Origin: Acidimicrobiales bacterium
GTDB lineage: Bacteria > Actinomycetota > Acidimicrobiia > Acidimicrobiales > UBA8190
Reading direction: 5' to 3'
DNA length: 33,825 nt
Assembly (NCBI GenBank): GCA_031292675.1
Contig: JARLGQ010000003.1
Coordinates: 1 to 33,825 of the forward strand
The notes under the pieces are model-generated. The model saw only the letters and a list, made by a program, of their open reading frames with translations. It was not told the DNA's origin and ran no database searches. The position numbers and the translations under genes are program-made. Within the stretch, counting starts at the first letter, position 1, and the number at the start of each line of letters is the position of its first letter. Shown here piece by piece: positions 15,699 through 23,971 of this stretch.

Positions 15699-16265
15699 TC
15701 ATCGCCTGCGTACGCACAGGACCAACCCCGAGGCCCAGTCCGTCTCACAGGTCACGAGGGCGGAATGTCGGTGGAGGGCAGCTCGGACCTCGGACTGCTT
15801 CGTGGCCTGCTCTTCGTCCCACTCTGCGGTGGGGGTCATGTCGTCGACGAGAAGGAACCCGCCTCCGCCGAGCGCGTCGACGGTCAGATCGAGCCTCTCC
15901 CATTTCCCGCCCTGTGCGTCGGCGAAGATGAGCGCGAACCGCCCCAGCGAGGGCAGCAACTCGACGGCGTCACCGACGAGGAACCGCACCCCTGCCGGCC
16001 AAGGCTGGCGCCCGGCGGCGGCGGACAACTGGGGGTCGACTTCGACCGTGACCACTTCGACGTCGGGGCGGCCGGCCAGTCCGTGCACGATCCAGGCGGT
16101 GCCGACCCCCACCCCGGTCCCCAGTTCCAACACGCGTCCGTCGGTCGGCACCGAGGCCGCCAGAACGGCGAGTAGCTCTCCCACCCTGTCGTCGCACGAG
16201 TGCCTGAATCCGGACCTCGACGCGGCGCGACGCGCCTCTCGGACCAAGGCCGGCAGGTCGCCCAT
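15699..16265 (-). CDS. O-methyltransferase-like SAM-dependent enzyme
   Basis: 188 residues from ATG 16265. The class I SAM-binding motif is VLELGTGVGVGTAWIVHGL (residues about 45-63), followed by VVTVEVDPQLSAAA (acidic end of strand 2), VRFLVGDAVELLPSL and FALIFADAQGGKW, then FLLVDDMTPTAEW. This order is that of the catechol/caffeoyl-CoA O-methyltransferase family (O-MTase family 3), though the protein is short and could act on a small molecule of unknown type. There is no Shine-Dalgarno at the ATG, and it is only 32 bp from the divergent kinase start, so transcripts may be leaderless. Substrate unknown. Confidence 0.75.
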   Translation of the reverse strand: MGDLPALVREARRAASRSGFRHSCDDRVGELLAVLAASVPTDGRVLELGTGVGVGTAWIVHGLAGRPDVEVVTVEVDPQLSAAAGRQPWPAGVRFLVGDAVELLPSLGRFALIFADAQGGKWERLDLTVDALGGGGFLLVDDMTPTAEWDEEQATKQSEVRAALHRHSALVTCETDWASGLVLCVRRR

Positions 16266-16297
16266 GGCACGTGTTCTAGCGCGGCACCGGTGTCACC

Positions 16298-17458
16298 ATG
16301 GTGGACATGGAGCGTGGCGTCGGATGGGGGGTGCCCGCGTCGGTCATCGACGCCTTCTGTTTCGAAGGGGCGCCCATCGGGGCAGAGCCGTTGGCGGGAG
16401 GCCATATTCACGAGAATGTCCTGGTGAGGTGCACGGGCGGGCGCTACGTCCTGCAACGTCTCAACGACCGGGTGTTTCCCGACGTGGACGCCGTCTTGTC
16501 GAACGGGGAACGGCTGGTGGCGTACCTGCGGGCGAAGGGCCGGCGCGGTCCGGAGCTGGTCGAGACCGGCGACGGCGCGCTGTCGCTCCGGGCGCCCGAC
16601 GGGTCGAGATGGCGCGCCTTTCGCTTCCTCGAGGGGACGGTGGGACGCAGCATCCTCATGGGTCCCGACGACGCATTCGAGTCGGCACGCGCCTTCGCCG
16701 ACTACCTGGTGGCGCTGGCAGACTTCCCGGCACCGCCCCTGGCCGTCACCATCGAGCACTTCCACGACCTTCCCCACCGGCTCGACGCGCTCGAAGCCGT
16801 CTCCGCTGCCGATCCCGTCGGGCGCCGGTCCGGGGTCTCCGAAGAGGTCGACCGCGCCCGGCGCCTCGCCGGAGATGTCGCAGAGCAGCTCCGGGCCGGG
16901 GCGGGGCGCCCATGTGTGCGGATCGTCCACAACGACGCCAAGCTGTCCAATGTGCGATTCGACGCCCGAACCGGTCGAGCGGCCTGCGTGATCGATCTGG
17001 ACACCACCATGCCGGGACACGTCGCGTACGACGTGGGCGAGCTCGTGCGCACGGCCGCCACCCACTCGCCCGAAGACGCCCGGGACGAAGCCACCGTCGA
17101 CTTCGACCGGGATCTGCTCGACGCGTTGGCGTCGGGTTACTTCGCCGCCCGCCCGCCGGTGGACGCGTCGGAGATCGAGGCCATGTCGTTGGCAGGCCCG
17201 CACATGGCCGTCGAGAACGCGCTGCGTTTCCTGGTCGACCACCTGGCCGGGGACCGGTACTTCACCGTCACTCGGTCCGGCCAGAACCTGGACCGGTGCC
17301 GGACCCAACTCCGGCTGACCGAGCTCATGCTCGAGTCCGAGGTCGACTCTCGGGCGTGCTTCGTGCGCGCCGCTCGGTCTGTCCGAGCCGATCCGGCCAC
17401 CGCGGAAGACCGACGTCGCGGACTTCACGGACGAGGGTCGGTGGGGGGCGCATCGTGA
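16298..17458 (+). CDS. phosphotransferase, NahK-like (N-acetylhexosamine 1-kinase / APH fold)
   Basis: 386 residues from ATG 16298 (an alternative ATG lies at 16307). The fold is the aminoglycoside/choline-kinase type: GGHIHENVLVRCTGGRYVLQRLN with the ATP lysine region replaced by glutamine-arginine as in NahK, then FRFLEGTVGRSI, the catalytic loop HNDAKLSNVRFD (Asp213, Asn218) and VIDLDTTMPG (Asp233, Asp235 metal ligands). The segments YVLQRLN..VFPD and IDLDTTMPG closely follow the bifidobacterial N-acetylhexosamine 1-kinase pattern, so sugar-1-phosphate formation is a reasonable guess. The stop overlaps the GNAT start (GTGA), implying a coupled pair. The C-terminal 30 residues are Arg-rich and not part of the fold. 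Substrate unproven. Confidence 0.8.
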   Translation: MVDMERGVGWGVPASVIDAFCFEGAPIGAEPLAGGHIHENVLVRCTGGRYVLQRLNDRVFPDVDAVLSNGERLVAYLRAKGRRGPELVETGDGALSLRAPDGSRWRAFRFLEGTVGRSILMGPDDAFESARAFADYLVALADFPAPPLAVTIEHFHDLPHRLDALEAVSAADPVGRRSGVSEEVDRARRLAGDVAEQLRAGAGRPCVRIVHNDAKLSNVRFDARTGRAACVIDLDTTMPGHVAYDVGELVRTAATHSPEDARDEATVDFDRDLLDALASGYFAARPPVDASEIEAMSLAGPHMAVENALRFLVDHLAGDRYFTVTRSGQNLDRCRTQLRLTELMLESEVDSRACFVRAARSVRADPATAEDRRRGLHGRGSVGGAS

Positions 17459-18297
17459 GCATCGATCTCCCCGTGGTCGGTGCCGAGAGCCTGGACGAGA
17501 TCGCTCGGCTCTGTGCCCGCTCCATGGCGCACGCGCCGTCGGCCGACGAGCTGGGCCGTGCCCTGTTCGCCCCGGATCAGCCCGCGCTGGTGCGGTGCGC
17601 GCCCGGGATCGGTGTCGTGGCCGTCGTACGGGCCCGAGACGACGGCTACGTCCGGCTCTTGCTGCTCGACCCGTCCCACCGGGGCCAGGGTCTCGGTCAC
17701 GTGCTGCTCCGGGCGGCCGAAGACGACTTGGAGGGCGCATCGGCGATCACGGTGGGAGCCGATCCACCGTACTTCTTGTTTCCCGGGGTCCCCGTGGTGG
17801 AGACGGCTCTGTGCTGCCTGCTCGAGCGCCACCACTACACGCGGGAAGAGACCAACTACAACATCGACATCGAGCTCGACCACCTGCCGCCCGATCCCGG
17901 GCTGGCCGTGGTGCCCGGGGCCGGGGATCGCGCCGAGATCGCGCAGTGGATGACCCGGCACTGGCCCAACTGGCGGGGCGAGGTGCTGCGTGCCTTCGAC
18001 CAGGGGTCGTTGTTGCTCCGACGCGACGACAACGACATCACCGGGTTCTGCGCCTACGACGTCAACAGGGCCGGAACCCTGGGGCCGATCGCATCACGTC
18101 CCGACCTGATCGGAAAGGGCGTCAGCGCACCGCTGCTCGTGGGCACCCTGCATCGCATCCGGGCCATGGGTCGCGATCGTGTCGAGGTGCTCTGGGTGGG
18201 CCCGATGGTGCCCTACGCCCGGCTCGGCGGTCGCGTGGGCCGGCTCTTCTTCGTGTACCGCGCACGCCGGAGCTCGACACCTGGTGGAGAGGACTAG
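17455..18297 (+). CDS. tandem GNAT-family N-acetyltransferase
   Basis: 280 residues from GTG 17455, overlapping the kinase stop by 4 bp. The N-terminal GNAT domain carries VRLLLLDPSHRGQGLGHVLLRAAED (about 62-86), with the acetyl-CoA pyrophosphate loop R-G-Q-G-L-G. A second half from about 140 has GFCAYDVNRAGTLGPIA and LIGKGVSAPLLVGTLHRIRAMG (GKGVSA in place of the canonical loop), ending VLWVGPMVPYARLGGRVGRLFFVYR. The second half is thus a diverged GNAT that could bind but not necessarily use acetyl-CoA. Substrate is unknown. Coupling to a NahK-like kinase suggests that both act on one metabolite, for example an amino sugar, but this is inference. Confidence 0.8.
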   Translation: MSIDLPVVGAESLDEIARLCARSMAHAPSADELGRALFAPDQPALVRCAPGIGVVAVVRARDDGYVRLLLLDPSHRGQGLGHVLLRAAEDDLEGASAITVGADPPYFLFPGVPVVETALCCLLERHHYTREETNYNIDIELDHLPPDPGLAVVPGAGDRAEIAQWMTRHWPNWRGEVLRAFDQGSLLLRRDDNDITGFCAYDVNRAGTLGPIASRPDLIGKGVSAPLLVGTLHRIRAMGRDRVEVLWVGPMVPYARLGGRVGRLFFVYRARRSSTPGGED

Positions 18298-18368
18298 CCT
18301 CGGGATCGGGACGAGACCTCTGGCGCCGCGACCGGCAACGTTGGCCCGGTTTCGGCGGCGTGATACCG

Positions 18369-18407
18369 GGCAGTCTGCCTCCAGTTGCCAGCCGTTCGGG
18401 AACGGCT
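18369..18407. terminator. stem-loops in the convergent gnat/akr spacer
   Basis: GGCAGTCTGCC (18369-18379) is an 11-bp palindrome, and AGCCGTT/AACGGCT (18390-18396 and 18401-18407) forms a perfect 7-bp stem with a 4-nt loop. Both lie in the 186-bp spacer between convergent genes, where a bidirectional terminator is expected. No T-run follows either. Confidence 0.35.
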
Positions 18408-18483
18408 GCACATCCCGGACGGCAGACAGCGGGCTGCCTTCCCCGGCAATGGGGGCTCGGCGCGCTCAGCGATCGGGTATTGC

Positions 18484-19512
18484 CTAGGAGGTGGCCGGGA
18501 TGCGCCACAAGTCGATGCCGCCGTCGACGGCGTGGCGATCGATGGCGCTGAGCTGATCGGCGGTGAACTCCAGGTGGTCGAGGGCGGTGACGTTTTGCTC
18601 GAGCTGGGCCACACTGCTGGCACCGATCAGCACGGAGGTGACTCGGGGGTCACGCAAGGCCCACGCGATGGCCATCTGCGCGAGGGACTGGTCTCGATCC
18701 AGGGCGATGTCGTTGAGGGCCCGGATACGGGCGAGGTTGTCGTCGTTGAGCATGTCGCGAGTGAGTGAGCCGTCCTGAGACGCTCTCGAACCCGGGGGGA
18801 TGCCGTTGAGGTATCGGTCGGTGAGCAGGCCCTGGGCCAAGACAGAGAAGGCGATGCAACCGACACCTTCCCTATCGAGAACATCGAGGAGGCGGTCTTC
18901 GATCCAGCGGTTGAGCATCGAGTACGACGGTTGGTGGATAAGGAGTGGCGAGCCGAGCCCGCGCAGAAGGGTGACGGCCTCGGCCGTGCGCTGGTCGGAG
19001 TAGGACGAGATCCCGACATAGAGAGCTTTACCTGAGGTGACAGCGGAGTGGAGGGCACCGAGGGTCTCGTCGAGGGGGGTCTCTGGGTCGTAGTGATGGT
19101 GGTAGAAGATGTCGACGTAGTCGAGGCCAAGGCGGCGCAGGCTCTGGTCGAGGCTGGCGAGGAGGTATTTGCGGGAGCCAAGGTCGCCGTAGGGGCCCGG
19201 CCACATGTCCCAGCCGGCCTTGGTGGAGATGACCAGTTCGTCGCGGTGGTGGTGGAAGTCGTCGTGGAGGATCCGGGCGAAGTTGGTCTCGGCGCTGCCG
19301 TAAGGGGGCCCGTAGTTGTTGGCCAGGTCGAAATGGGTGATGCCCAAGTCGAAGGCTCGGCGCAAGATTGCGCGTTGCGTGTCGATGGGCCGATCGTCGC
19401 CGAAGTTCTGCCACAGTCCGAGCGACAGTGCAGGTAGGAGAAGGCCGCTACGCCCACAACGGCGATAGGTCATGGACCGGTAGCGGTCCTCGGCGGGGCG
19501 GTAACTGGTCAT
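18484..19512 (-). CDS. aldo/keto reductase, YghZ/MgrA (AKR14-like) family
   Basis: 342 residues from ATG 19512, GGAG about 11 nt upstream. Sequence features: LPALSLGLWQNFGD, then HFDLANNYGPPYGSAE with Asp62 and Tyr67, VISTKAGWDMWPGPYGDLGSRKYL with Lys98, and LDYVDIFYHHHYDPETP with catalytic His139, the full aldo/keto reductase tetrad. The GPYGDLGSRKYL and FDPETP-like stretches are typical of the L-glyceraldehyde 3-phosphate reductase/beta-K-channel-like group. NADPH-dependent reduction of a small aldehyde is expected. The upstream gene on the same strand (19700) is 187 bp away; the two could be co-transcribed. Confidence 0.9.
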   Translation of the reverse strand: MTSYRPAEDRYRSMTYRRCGRSGLLLPALSLGLWQNFGDDRPIDTQRAILRRAFDLGITHFDLANNYGPPYGSAETNFARILHDDFHHHRDELVISTKAGWDMWPGPYGDLGSRKYLLASLDQSLRRLGLDYVDIFYHHHYDPETPLDETLGALHSAVTSGKALYVGISSYSDQRTAEAVTLLRGLGSPLLIHQPSYSMLNRWIEDRLLDVLDREGVGCIAFSVLAQGLLTDRYLNGIPPGSRASQDGSLTRDMLNDDNLARIRALNDIALDRDQSLAQMAIAWALRDPRVTSVLIGASSVAQLEQNVTALDHLEFTADQLSAIDRHAVDGGIDLWRIPATS

Positions 19513-19699
19513 GTCGGTGGCTGCTCCATCTCGATGCCGGAGACGAATCTATTCGCAGGAGGCCACGATCAGCCCACCGGACCAAGCCGGAGCTGGCCTA
19601 TGACCGTGAGTCGAAGCAGGCGTTGTCGGTGAGGGTGACCCGTTTGCCCCCAACGTTTCAGACCCGCCTGCTCGGGCATCATCGTATGTCCAATCCGTG

Positions 19700-20587
19700 T
19701 CATCGCCCTCCCCATTCCTGTTCGAGTGTGCGCGTTACCACGGTCACGTCTTGGTGGCCAAAGCCGAGATCGACTGCCTGCTGCCACTCGTCAGCCAAAC
19801 GCTCGAGGGTCCCGAGCCGGTCGTGAGCAGCCTGCTGGGCGAGGCGGACATCCTTCAGGGCGAGTGAGAGTGCGAATTGAGCCGAGAAATCACCCATGGC
19901 GATCCGATGCAGCTTGGCTTCCTGCCAAGGAGACACAAGTGGGTTGCCTTCGAGCGCGTTTACGACCGTGTCGGTCTCGAGCCCTAGGCCGTGCGCCAGT
20001 GCCACGGAGGCGGCCACCGCTTCGGCCGCAAAGGCGAGCCACGTGTTGGCTACAAGCTTGAGTCGAGTGCCAGTCCCGGCGTTGCCGGCCCAGATCGTGC
20101 GCTGGCCCAGGGCGTCGAACAGAGGGGCAACTCGCGGCCTGGCCTCGTCGGGCCCTGACGCGAAGATGGTCAGTTGGCCGCGCTCGGCCGGGTCCTTACT
20201 CCCCGACACCGGCGCGTCGAGCAAGATCACGTCGGGACGCTCCGCGGCTACGGTCGCTGCCACGCGCTCGATCCCTGCCACGCCGATGGTACTCATCTGC
20301 ACCAGAATCGCACCGGGAGCGAGCGCAGCGAGGACACCCTCGTCGCGTGCGATGGAGATGACGGCGTCGGCATCGGTCACCATCGTGATGACGATCGCCG
20401 CCGACCTCGCGGCGTCCGCGGCGGTTTGGGCTACTTCCGCGCCTAGCTTGGCGAGGTCTCGGGTGGCCTCTTGATTGCGGTTCCAAACTGTCGTAGGGAT
20501 CCGGGCGCGCAGAGCAGACGCTGCCATCCCATGGCCCATGGTGCCGATTCCGAGAACCGCAACGGGCTCGTGCTTCTCGTGTGTCAT
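19700..20587 (-). CDS. 3-hydroxyisobutyrate dehydrogenase-like NAD(P) oxidoreductase
   Basis: 295 residues, standard length; ATG 20587 is preceded by AAGGGAGA. The Rossmann motif VAVLGIGTMGHGMAASAL starts at residue 9, with WNRN after the second strand (N/R may favour NADPH). Substrate and catalytic motifs: LDAPVSGSKDPAERGQL at 123-139 and GTGTRLKLVANTW with catalytic Lys177. The family includes 3-hydroxyisobutyrate, tartronate semialdehyde and imine reductases; lacking further clues, the substrate remains undefined. It diverges from the P450 across a repeat-rich 355-bp spacer, so it may belong to the same catabolic or biosynthetic step. Confidence 0.87.
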   Translation of the reverse strand: MTHEKHEPVAVLGIGTMGHGMAASALRARIPTTVWNRNQEATRDLAKLGAEVAQTAADAARSAAIVITMVTDADAVISIARDEGVLAALAPGAILVQMSTIGVAGIERVAATVAAERPDVILLDAPVSGSKDPAERGQLTIFASGPDEARPRVAPLFDALGQRTIWAGNAGTGTRLKLVANTWLAFAAEAVAASVALAHGLGLETDTVVNALEGNPLVSPWQEAKLHRIAMGDFSAQFALSLALKDVRLAQQAAHDRLGTLERLADEWQQAVDLGFGHQDVTVVTRTLEQEWGGR

Positions 20588-20942
20588 TGGTCTCCCTTAG
20601 CCGATGTGAGCCAGTGGATTCCCTCAGCATCGCGCCGCTTGGCCTCTGGCGCCCCAGTTCCATCGGCCGGGCGGCGATCGGGCGGCGATCCTGAGCCGAT
20701 CCTGACGACCACCCCCGGTCTGATAAGAGCAAGCGATCAGGATCATCCGGGGTCGTCATTTGCATGCGCGTTGCTGGCCAGGTCGCGCATCACGGTGCGT
20801 TGCACCGGGTCACATGCCGAAGCTTCCTGCGATTCAGGGATCATCCAGCGACGGCACCCGACGGTGAAGTCACGCGGGCGTTCATGCTCAGGCACCTGGG
20901 GAGACCCCGAGTTGATCGGAGTCGTGCACGGGACCGACCGCC
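20588..20942. promoter_or_regulatory. 355-bp divergent spacer with clustered short repeats
   Basis: No gene seen. The octamer GATCCTGA occurs at 20687-20694 and 20698-20705 (11-bp spacing, one helical turn) and inverted as TCAGGATC at 20737-20744. An 11-bp unit GGGCGGCGATC is tandemly repeated at 20669-20690. GGATCATCC occurs at 20740-20748 and 20838-20846. CGGTGCGTTGCACCG at 20793-20807 is a palindrome with 6-bp arms. The placement between dehydrogenase and P450 suggests a regulator-binding region controlling both. Confidence 0.5.
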
Positions 20943-22223
20943 ATGGTTCAATCAATCCTGCAACTACTTGCGATCGGGGGTCCCATGGGGAAGAGCCCTG
21001 CCGTTGTCTTTGATCCATTCGATGCCCAGCAGCTTATCGATCCCTATCCCGGCTACCGATGGCTTCGAGACAATGCGCCGATGCACTACCTCGAGGAGGA
21101 CGATCTGTGGGTCGTAAGCCGTTATGACCACTGCCTAGAGCTACTCCGGGACCCAACAACGTTTTCGTCGAAGCGTGGCGTCGGCAGACTCATGAGCGGC
21201 GCCCTTGGACGGCGTCACAGCAACACCATCGAGCCACTCCAGTTCCTGTCCGAGCTTCGGGTGTTGATCGCCATCGATCCGCCTGATCACGTTCGGCTGC
21301 GACGCTTGGTCAACCGCCCGTTCACCCCTCGGGAAGTCGGAGCGCACGAGAGTTGGATACGGCCCACATGCGAAGGAAGTTTCCGGGGTCTGCTCGACGC
21401 CGGTGCCGAGGGTGGGGCGGACTGGGTGAAGGACTTTACCTGGCCCTTCCCGGTGACGGTGATCGGGAGGCTGCTCGGCATCCCTGCCTCGCTGAGTGCC
21501 GACTTCAAGCGATGGTCCGATGACTTGGTGGGCATGGTTGGGGGTTTCAACACCGACATCGAACCCAAGATGGCAAGCTTCATGGAGATGTTCACGTTCT
21601 TTGATGAGGCGATCGCTCGTCGTCGCTCCGAACCCACTGATGACCTGATCGGAATGTTGATTCACAACGCCGAGGCCGACGACGAACCACTTGCCGCCGA
21701 CGAGCTGGTTCTGTTTTGTGTCCTTCTGCTCGCCGCAGGGAACGAGACCACGACCAACCTCCTGTCGAACGCCATGAGAATCCTCACTTCGATGCCGGAT
21801 CTGCTCGCCGAGCTGCAGAGCGATCCTGGGTTGATTCCGGCATTCGTGGAAGAAGTCCTCCGTTACGACGGACCCGTGCAGGCACTCCCAAGGGGAACCA
21901 CCAAGCCCACCACGATCGCCGGGGTGACGATCCCCGCTGACTCATCGGTGCTCGTCTACTTCGGGTCGGCCAATCGTGACGAACGCCGCTTCCCAGACCC
22001 CGACCGTTTCGAGGTGGAACGGAATCCAGCAGATCACATCGGCTTCGGGAGCGGCATCCATCTCTGCCTCGGAGCTCCCTTGGCTCGATTAGAAGCTCGA
22101 ATCGCCTTGGAGACTCTGTGCCACCAGGTGACCCAAATCGAGCTCGCCGACGCGCCGGTTCCAACGGAGGGTCCGCTTCTGCGTGGGGCGATTTCGATGC
22201 CGGTCCGCATTCGAGCGGCCTGA
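20943..22223 (+). CDS. bacterial class I cytochrome P450
   Basis: 426 residues from ATG 20943; the ATG at 20985 is equally possible since neither has a strong ribosome site. P450 marks: the I-helix oxygen-activation motif AGNET (265-269), the K-helix ExxR as EEVLRYDG, the LPRGTTKPTTIAGVTIPADS meander and the heme loop GFGSGIHLCLGAPLARLE with Cys375. Other features are IDPPDHVRLRRLVNRPFTPR and PFPVTVIGRLLGIP, typical of soluble CYP proteins that take electrons from a ferredoxin. No ferredoxin or ferredoxin reductase gene is adjacent, so redox partners must come from elsewhere. Hydroxylation of a lipid or xenobiotic is likely, substrate unknown. Confidence 0.95.
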   Translation: MVQSILQLLAIGGPMGKSPAVVFDPFDAQQLIDPYPGYRWLRDNAPMHYLEEDDLWVVSRYDHCLELLRDPTTFSSKRGVGRLMSGALGRRHSNTIEPLQFLSELRVLIAIDPPDHVRLRRLVNRPFTPREVGAHESWIRPTCEGSFRGLLDAGAEGGADWVKDFTWPFPVTVIGRLLGIPASLSADFKRWSDDLVGMVGGFNTDIEPKMASFMEMFTFFDEAIARRRSEPTDDLIGMLIHNAEADDEPLAADELVLFCVLLLAAGNETTTNLLSNAMRILTSMPDLLAELQSDPGLIPAFVEEVLRYDGPVQALPRGTTKPTTIAGVTIPADSSVLVYFGSANRDERRFPDPDRFEVERNPADHIGFGSGIHLCLGAPLARLEARIALETLCHQVTQIELADAPVPTEGPLLRGAISMPVRIRAA

Positions 22224-22442
22224 AGGCCAGCTGTCGCGGAGCGAGCCCTACTTCGGGAAGCCACGCCGATAGAGGTGCCGGAGGTTCCGGCTGGAGCCCG
22301 ATCGCACCCACTCGGGAACACGGCCGGAAAGGGCACGGCGCAGCCCGGCTGGATCGCTCGAAGATGCCGGCACGCCACGGGACCAATACGCCATCTGGCG
22401 AGACGAGATGCGCCGCCGAGCCGTGTGCGGCTGGGCCGTTGC

Positions 22443-23207
22443 TCAATGGACGACCGCCGTCTTGGCGGTGGTCTCGGGGGCTGTCCGACGTCGTGCCCAG
22501 AAAGGGGCGTCGAGCAGCGTGAGGAGCACCAGGGCCACGCCCGCCGCGCTGAGGACGTACCAGGGCCACGGCCCCAGCACGCGCAGCAAGGTCCATTCCC
22601 CGGGGGGTGAGCGCAGGAACATGTAGTTGGCTCCCGTCACGGCGTCGACGATCCCGACCAACGCCGTGTACCCGAGGGTGATGGTGAACACCCGGAGCAC
22701 CGACCACCTCCGGGGCACGATCCCCATGCCCGCCACGAGGAACAGGGCGGCGACCACGATCCCGATGTGTCCGACCAGGTACTGGAAGAACACGAGATGG
22801 GGGAACCCGACGTTGAGGTCGGGAGTGGCGACGGCCTGCAGGGTGCCGGCCAGGCCCCAGAAGTAGGTCAGCTCGACGAGCAGGGGGACGCGCCACCAGC
22901 ACGCCGCCGCCGCCACCAGCACGCCGACGTCGCACAGCGCCAGGGGCAGTGACGTCTTGGGTGACCACGTCCCGTGCACCGCCAGCCCCACGCTGTAGCT
23001 CACGGCGTCGGCCACGAGCGCGATGGCGAGGACCCGGGCCGTCACGATTCTCCATGGGCCCGGCGCTCGCCTCGCCGCCCTGCACAGGGCCACGCATCCG
23101 GCCGCGGCCAGAGCCACCGTCGACCAGTAGGCCAGGGGCGAGACCGTCGCCAGCTGCACCACTCCATCGAAGCAGGAGGGCGGTCCTCGTGTCTCGACGC
23201 GCCACAC
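22443..23207 (-). CDS. TIGR02206 (YwaF-like) integral membrane protein
   Basis: 254 residues from GTG 23207; GTG codons at 23162 or 23159 would remove the odd N-terminal leader and are possible. Around seven hydrophobic segments are visible. Family-typical blocks are LPLALCDVGVLVAAAACWW, VELTYFWGLAGTLQAVATPDL, GFPHLVFFQYLVGHIGIVVAA, then the LGYTALVGIVDAVTGANYMFL stretch and LGPWPWYVLSAAGVALVL. Function of the family is not known to me. The gene diverges from the PIG-L deacetylase with 41 bp between the annotated starts, so the two may share a promoter region. Confidence 0.83.
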   Translation of the reverse strand: MWRVETRGPPSCFDGVVQLATVSPLAYWSTVALAAAGCVALCRAARRAPGPWRIVTARVLAIALVADAVSYSVGLAVHGTWSPKTSLPLALCDVGVLVAAAACWWRVPLLVELTYFWGLAGTLQAVATPDLNVGFPHLVFFQYLVGHIGIVVAALFLVAGMGIVPRRWSVLRVFTITLGYTALVGIVDAVTGANYMFLRSPPGEWTLLRVLGPWPWYVLSAAGVALVLLTLLDAPFWARRRTAPETTAKTAVVH

Positions 23208-23248
23208 ATGGCAGAGTCTTCGAGGCCCGCCGACGAGAAGGGAGACCG

Positions 23249-23950
23249 GTGCAACCTGTCGACGAACAGTGGCAACGGGCGGTGGCCATCGTGGCCCATC
23301 CCGACGACCTGGAGTACGGCGCCGCCAGTGCCGTGGCGCGCTGGACGGCGCAGGGCAAAGAGGTGTCCTACGTCCTGGCCACGATGGGGGAGGCCGGGAT
23401 CGACGCCATGCCCCCCGAGCGAGCCGGACCGGTGCGTGAGGAGGAGCAGCGGCGCAGCGCGGCTCGGGTCGGGGTGGGGCACGTCGAGTTCCTGGGCCAC
23501 CGCGACGGAAGCGTCGAAGCCGGTCTGCCCCTTCGCCGTGACCTGGCCGGGGCCCTGCGGAGGCTCCGCCCCGAGGTCGTCCTCACCATGAACTTCGAAC
23601 TGACCTGGGGCGAGGGCGGGGGCGTCAACCACGCCGATCACCGGGCCGTCGGGCTGACCACGCTCGACGCCTGCCGCGACGCCGCCAACCGCTGGATGTT
23701 CACGGATCTGGGTGAGCCCTGGCAGGGGGTCACGGACCTCTACGTGGCAGGGACCTCGGCACCCACCCATTTCGTCGACGTGACGGCGACCATCGATGCG
23801 GGTGTGGCGTCGCTGCGCGAGCACCAGGCCTACATCGACGGCTTGGGCACCGACTTCGATCCCGACGAGTTCCTGCGCAACATCGCCGGCTACGGGGGGA
23901 TGGCCGCCGGCTGCGAGTACGCCGTGCTCATGCAGCGGTTCCAGGTCTGA
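23249..23950 (+). CDS. PIG-L (LmbE-like) N-deacetylase family
   Basis: 233 residues from GTG 23249 after AAGGGAGA; the frame extends upstream but antisense to the membrane gene, so this start is chosen. The metal motif AIVAHPDDLEYGAASAVARW (residues about 12-31; His and Asp zinc ligands plus the catalytic Asp) is clear. The third histidine is in NHADHRAVG near 129. VLATMGEAGID and EFLGHRDGSVE are also usual. The family includes deacetylases for mycothiol biosynthesis, GlcNAc-inositol and antibiotic precursors. The substrate here is undefined; MshB and Mca have additional features I cannot confirm. Neighbours give no pathway clue. Confidence 0.9.
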   Translation: MQPVDEQWQRAVAIVAHPDDLEYGAASAVARWTAQGKEVSYVLATMGEAGIDAMPPERAGPVREEEQRRSAARVGVGHVEFLGHRDGSVEAGLPLRRDLAGALRRLRPEVVLTMNFELTWGEGGGVNHADHRAVGLTTLDACRDAANRWMFTDLGEPWQGVTDLYVAGTSAPTHFVDVTATIDAGVASLREHQAYIDGLGTDFDPDEFLRNIAGYGGMAAGCEYAVLMQRFQV

Positions 23951-23971
23951 CGCCGGTCCCGGCGCCGACGG

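Noticed and set aside
14773-17454. Long plus-strand frame ahead of the GNAT gene
   Set aside because: Antisense to the cytochrome b and methyltransferase genes and out of frame with the kinase; only the part from GTG 17455 encodes a recognisable protein.
22949-23248. In-frame upstream extension of the PIG-L gene
   Set aside because: Antisense to the TIGR02206 gene and without homology; GTG 23249 has a good ribosome site.
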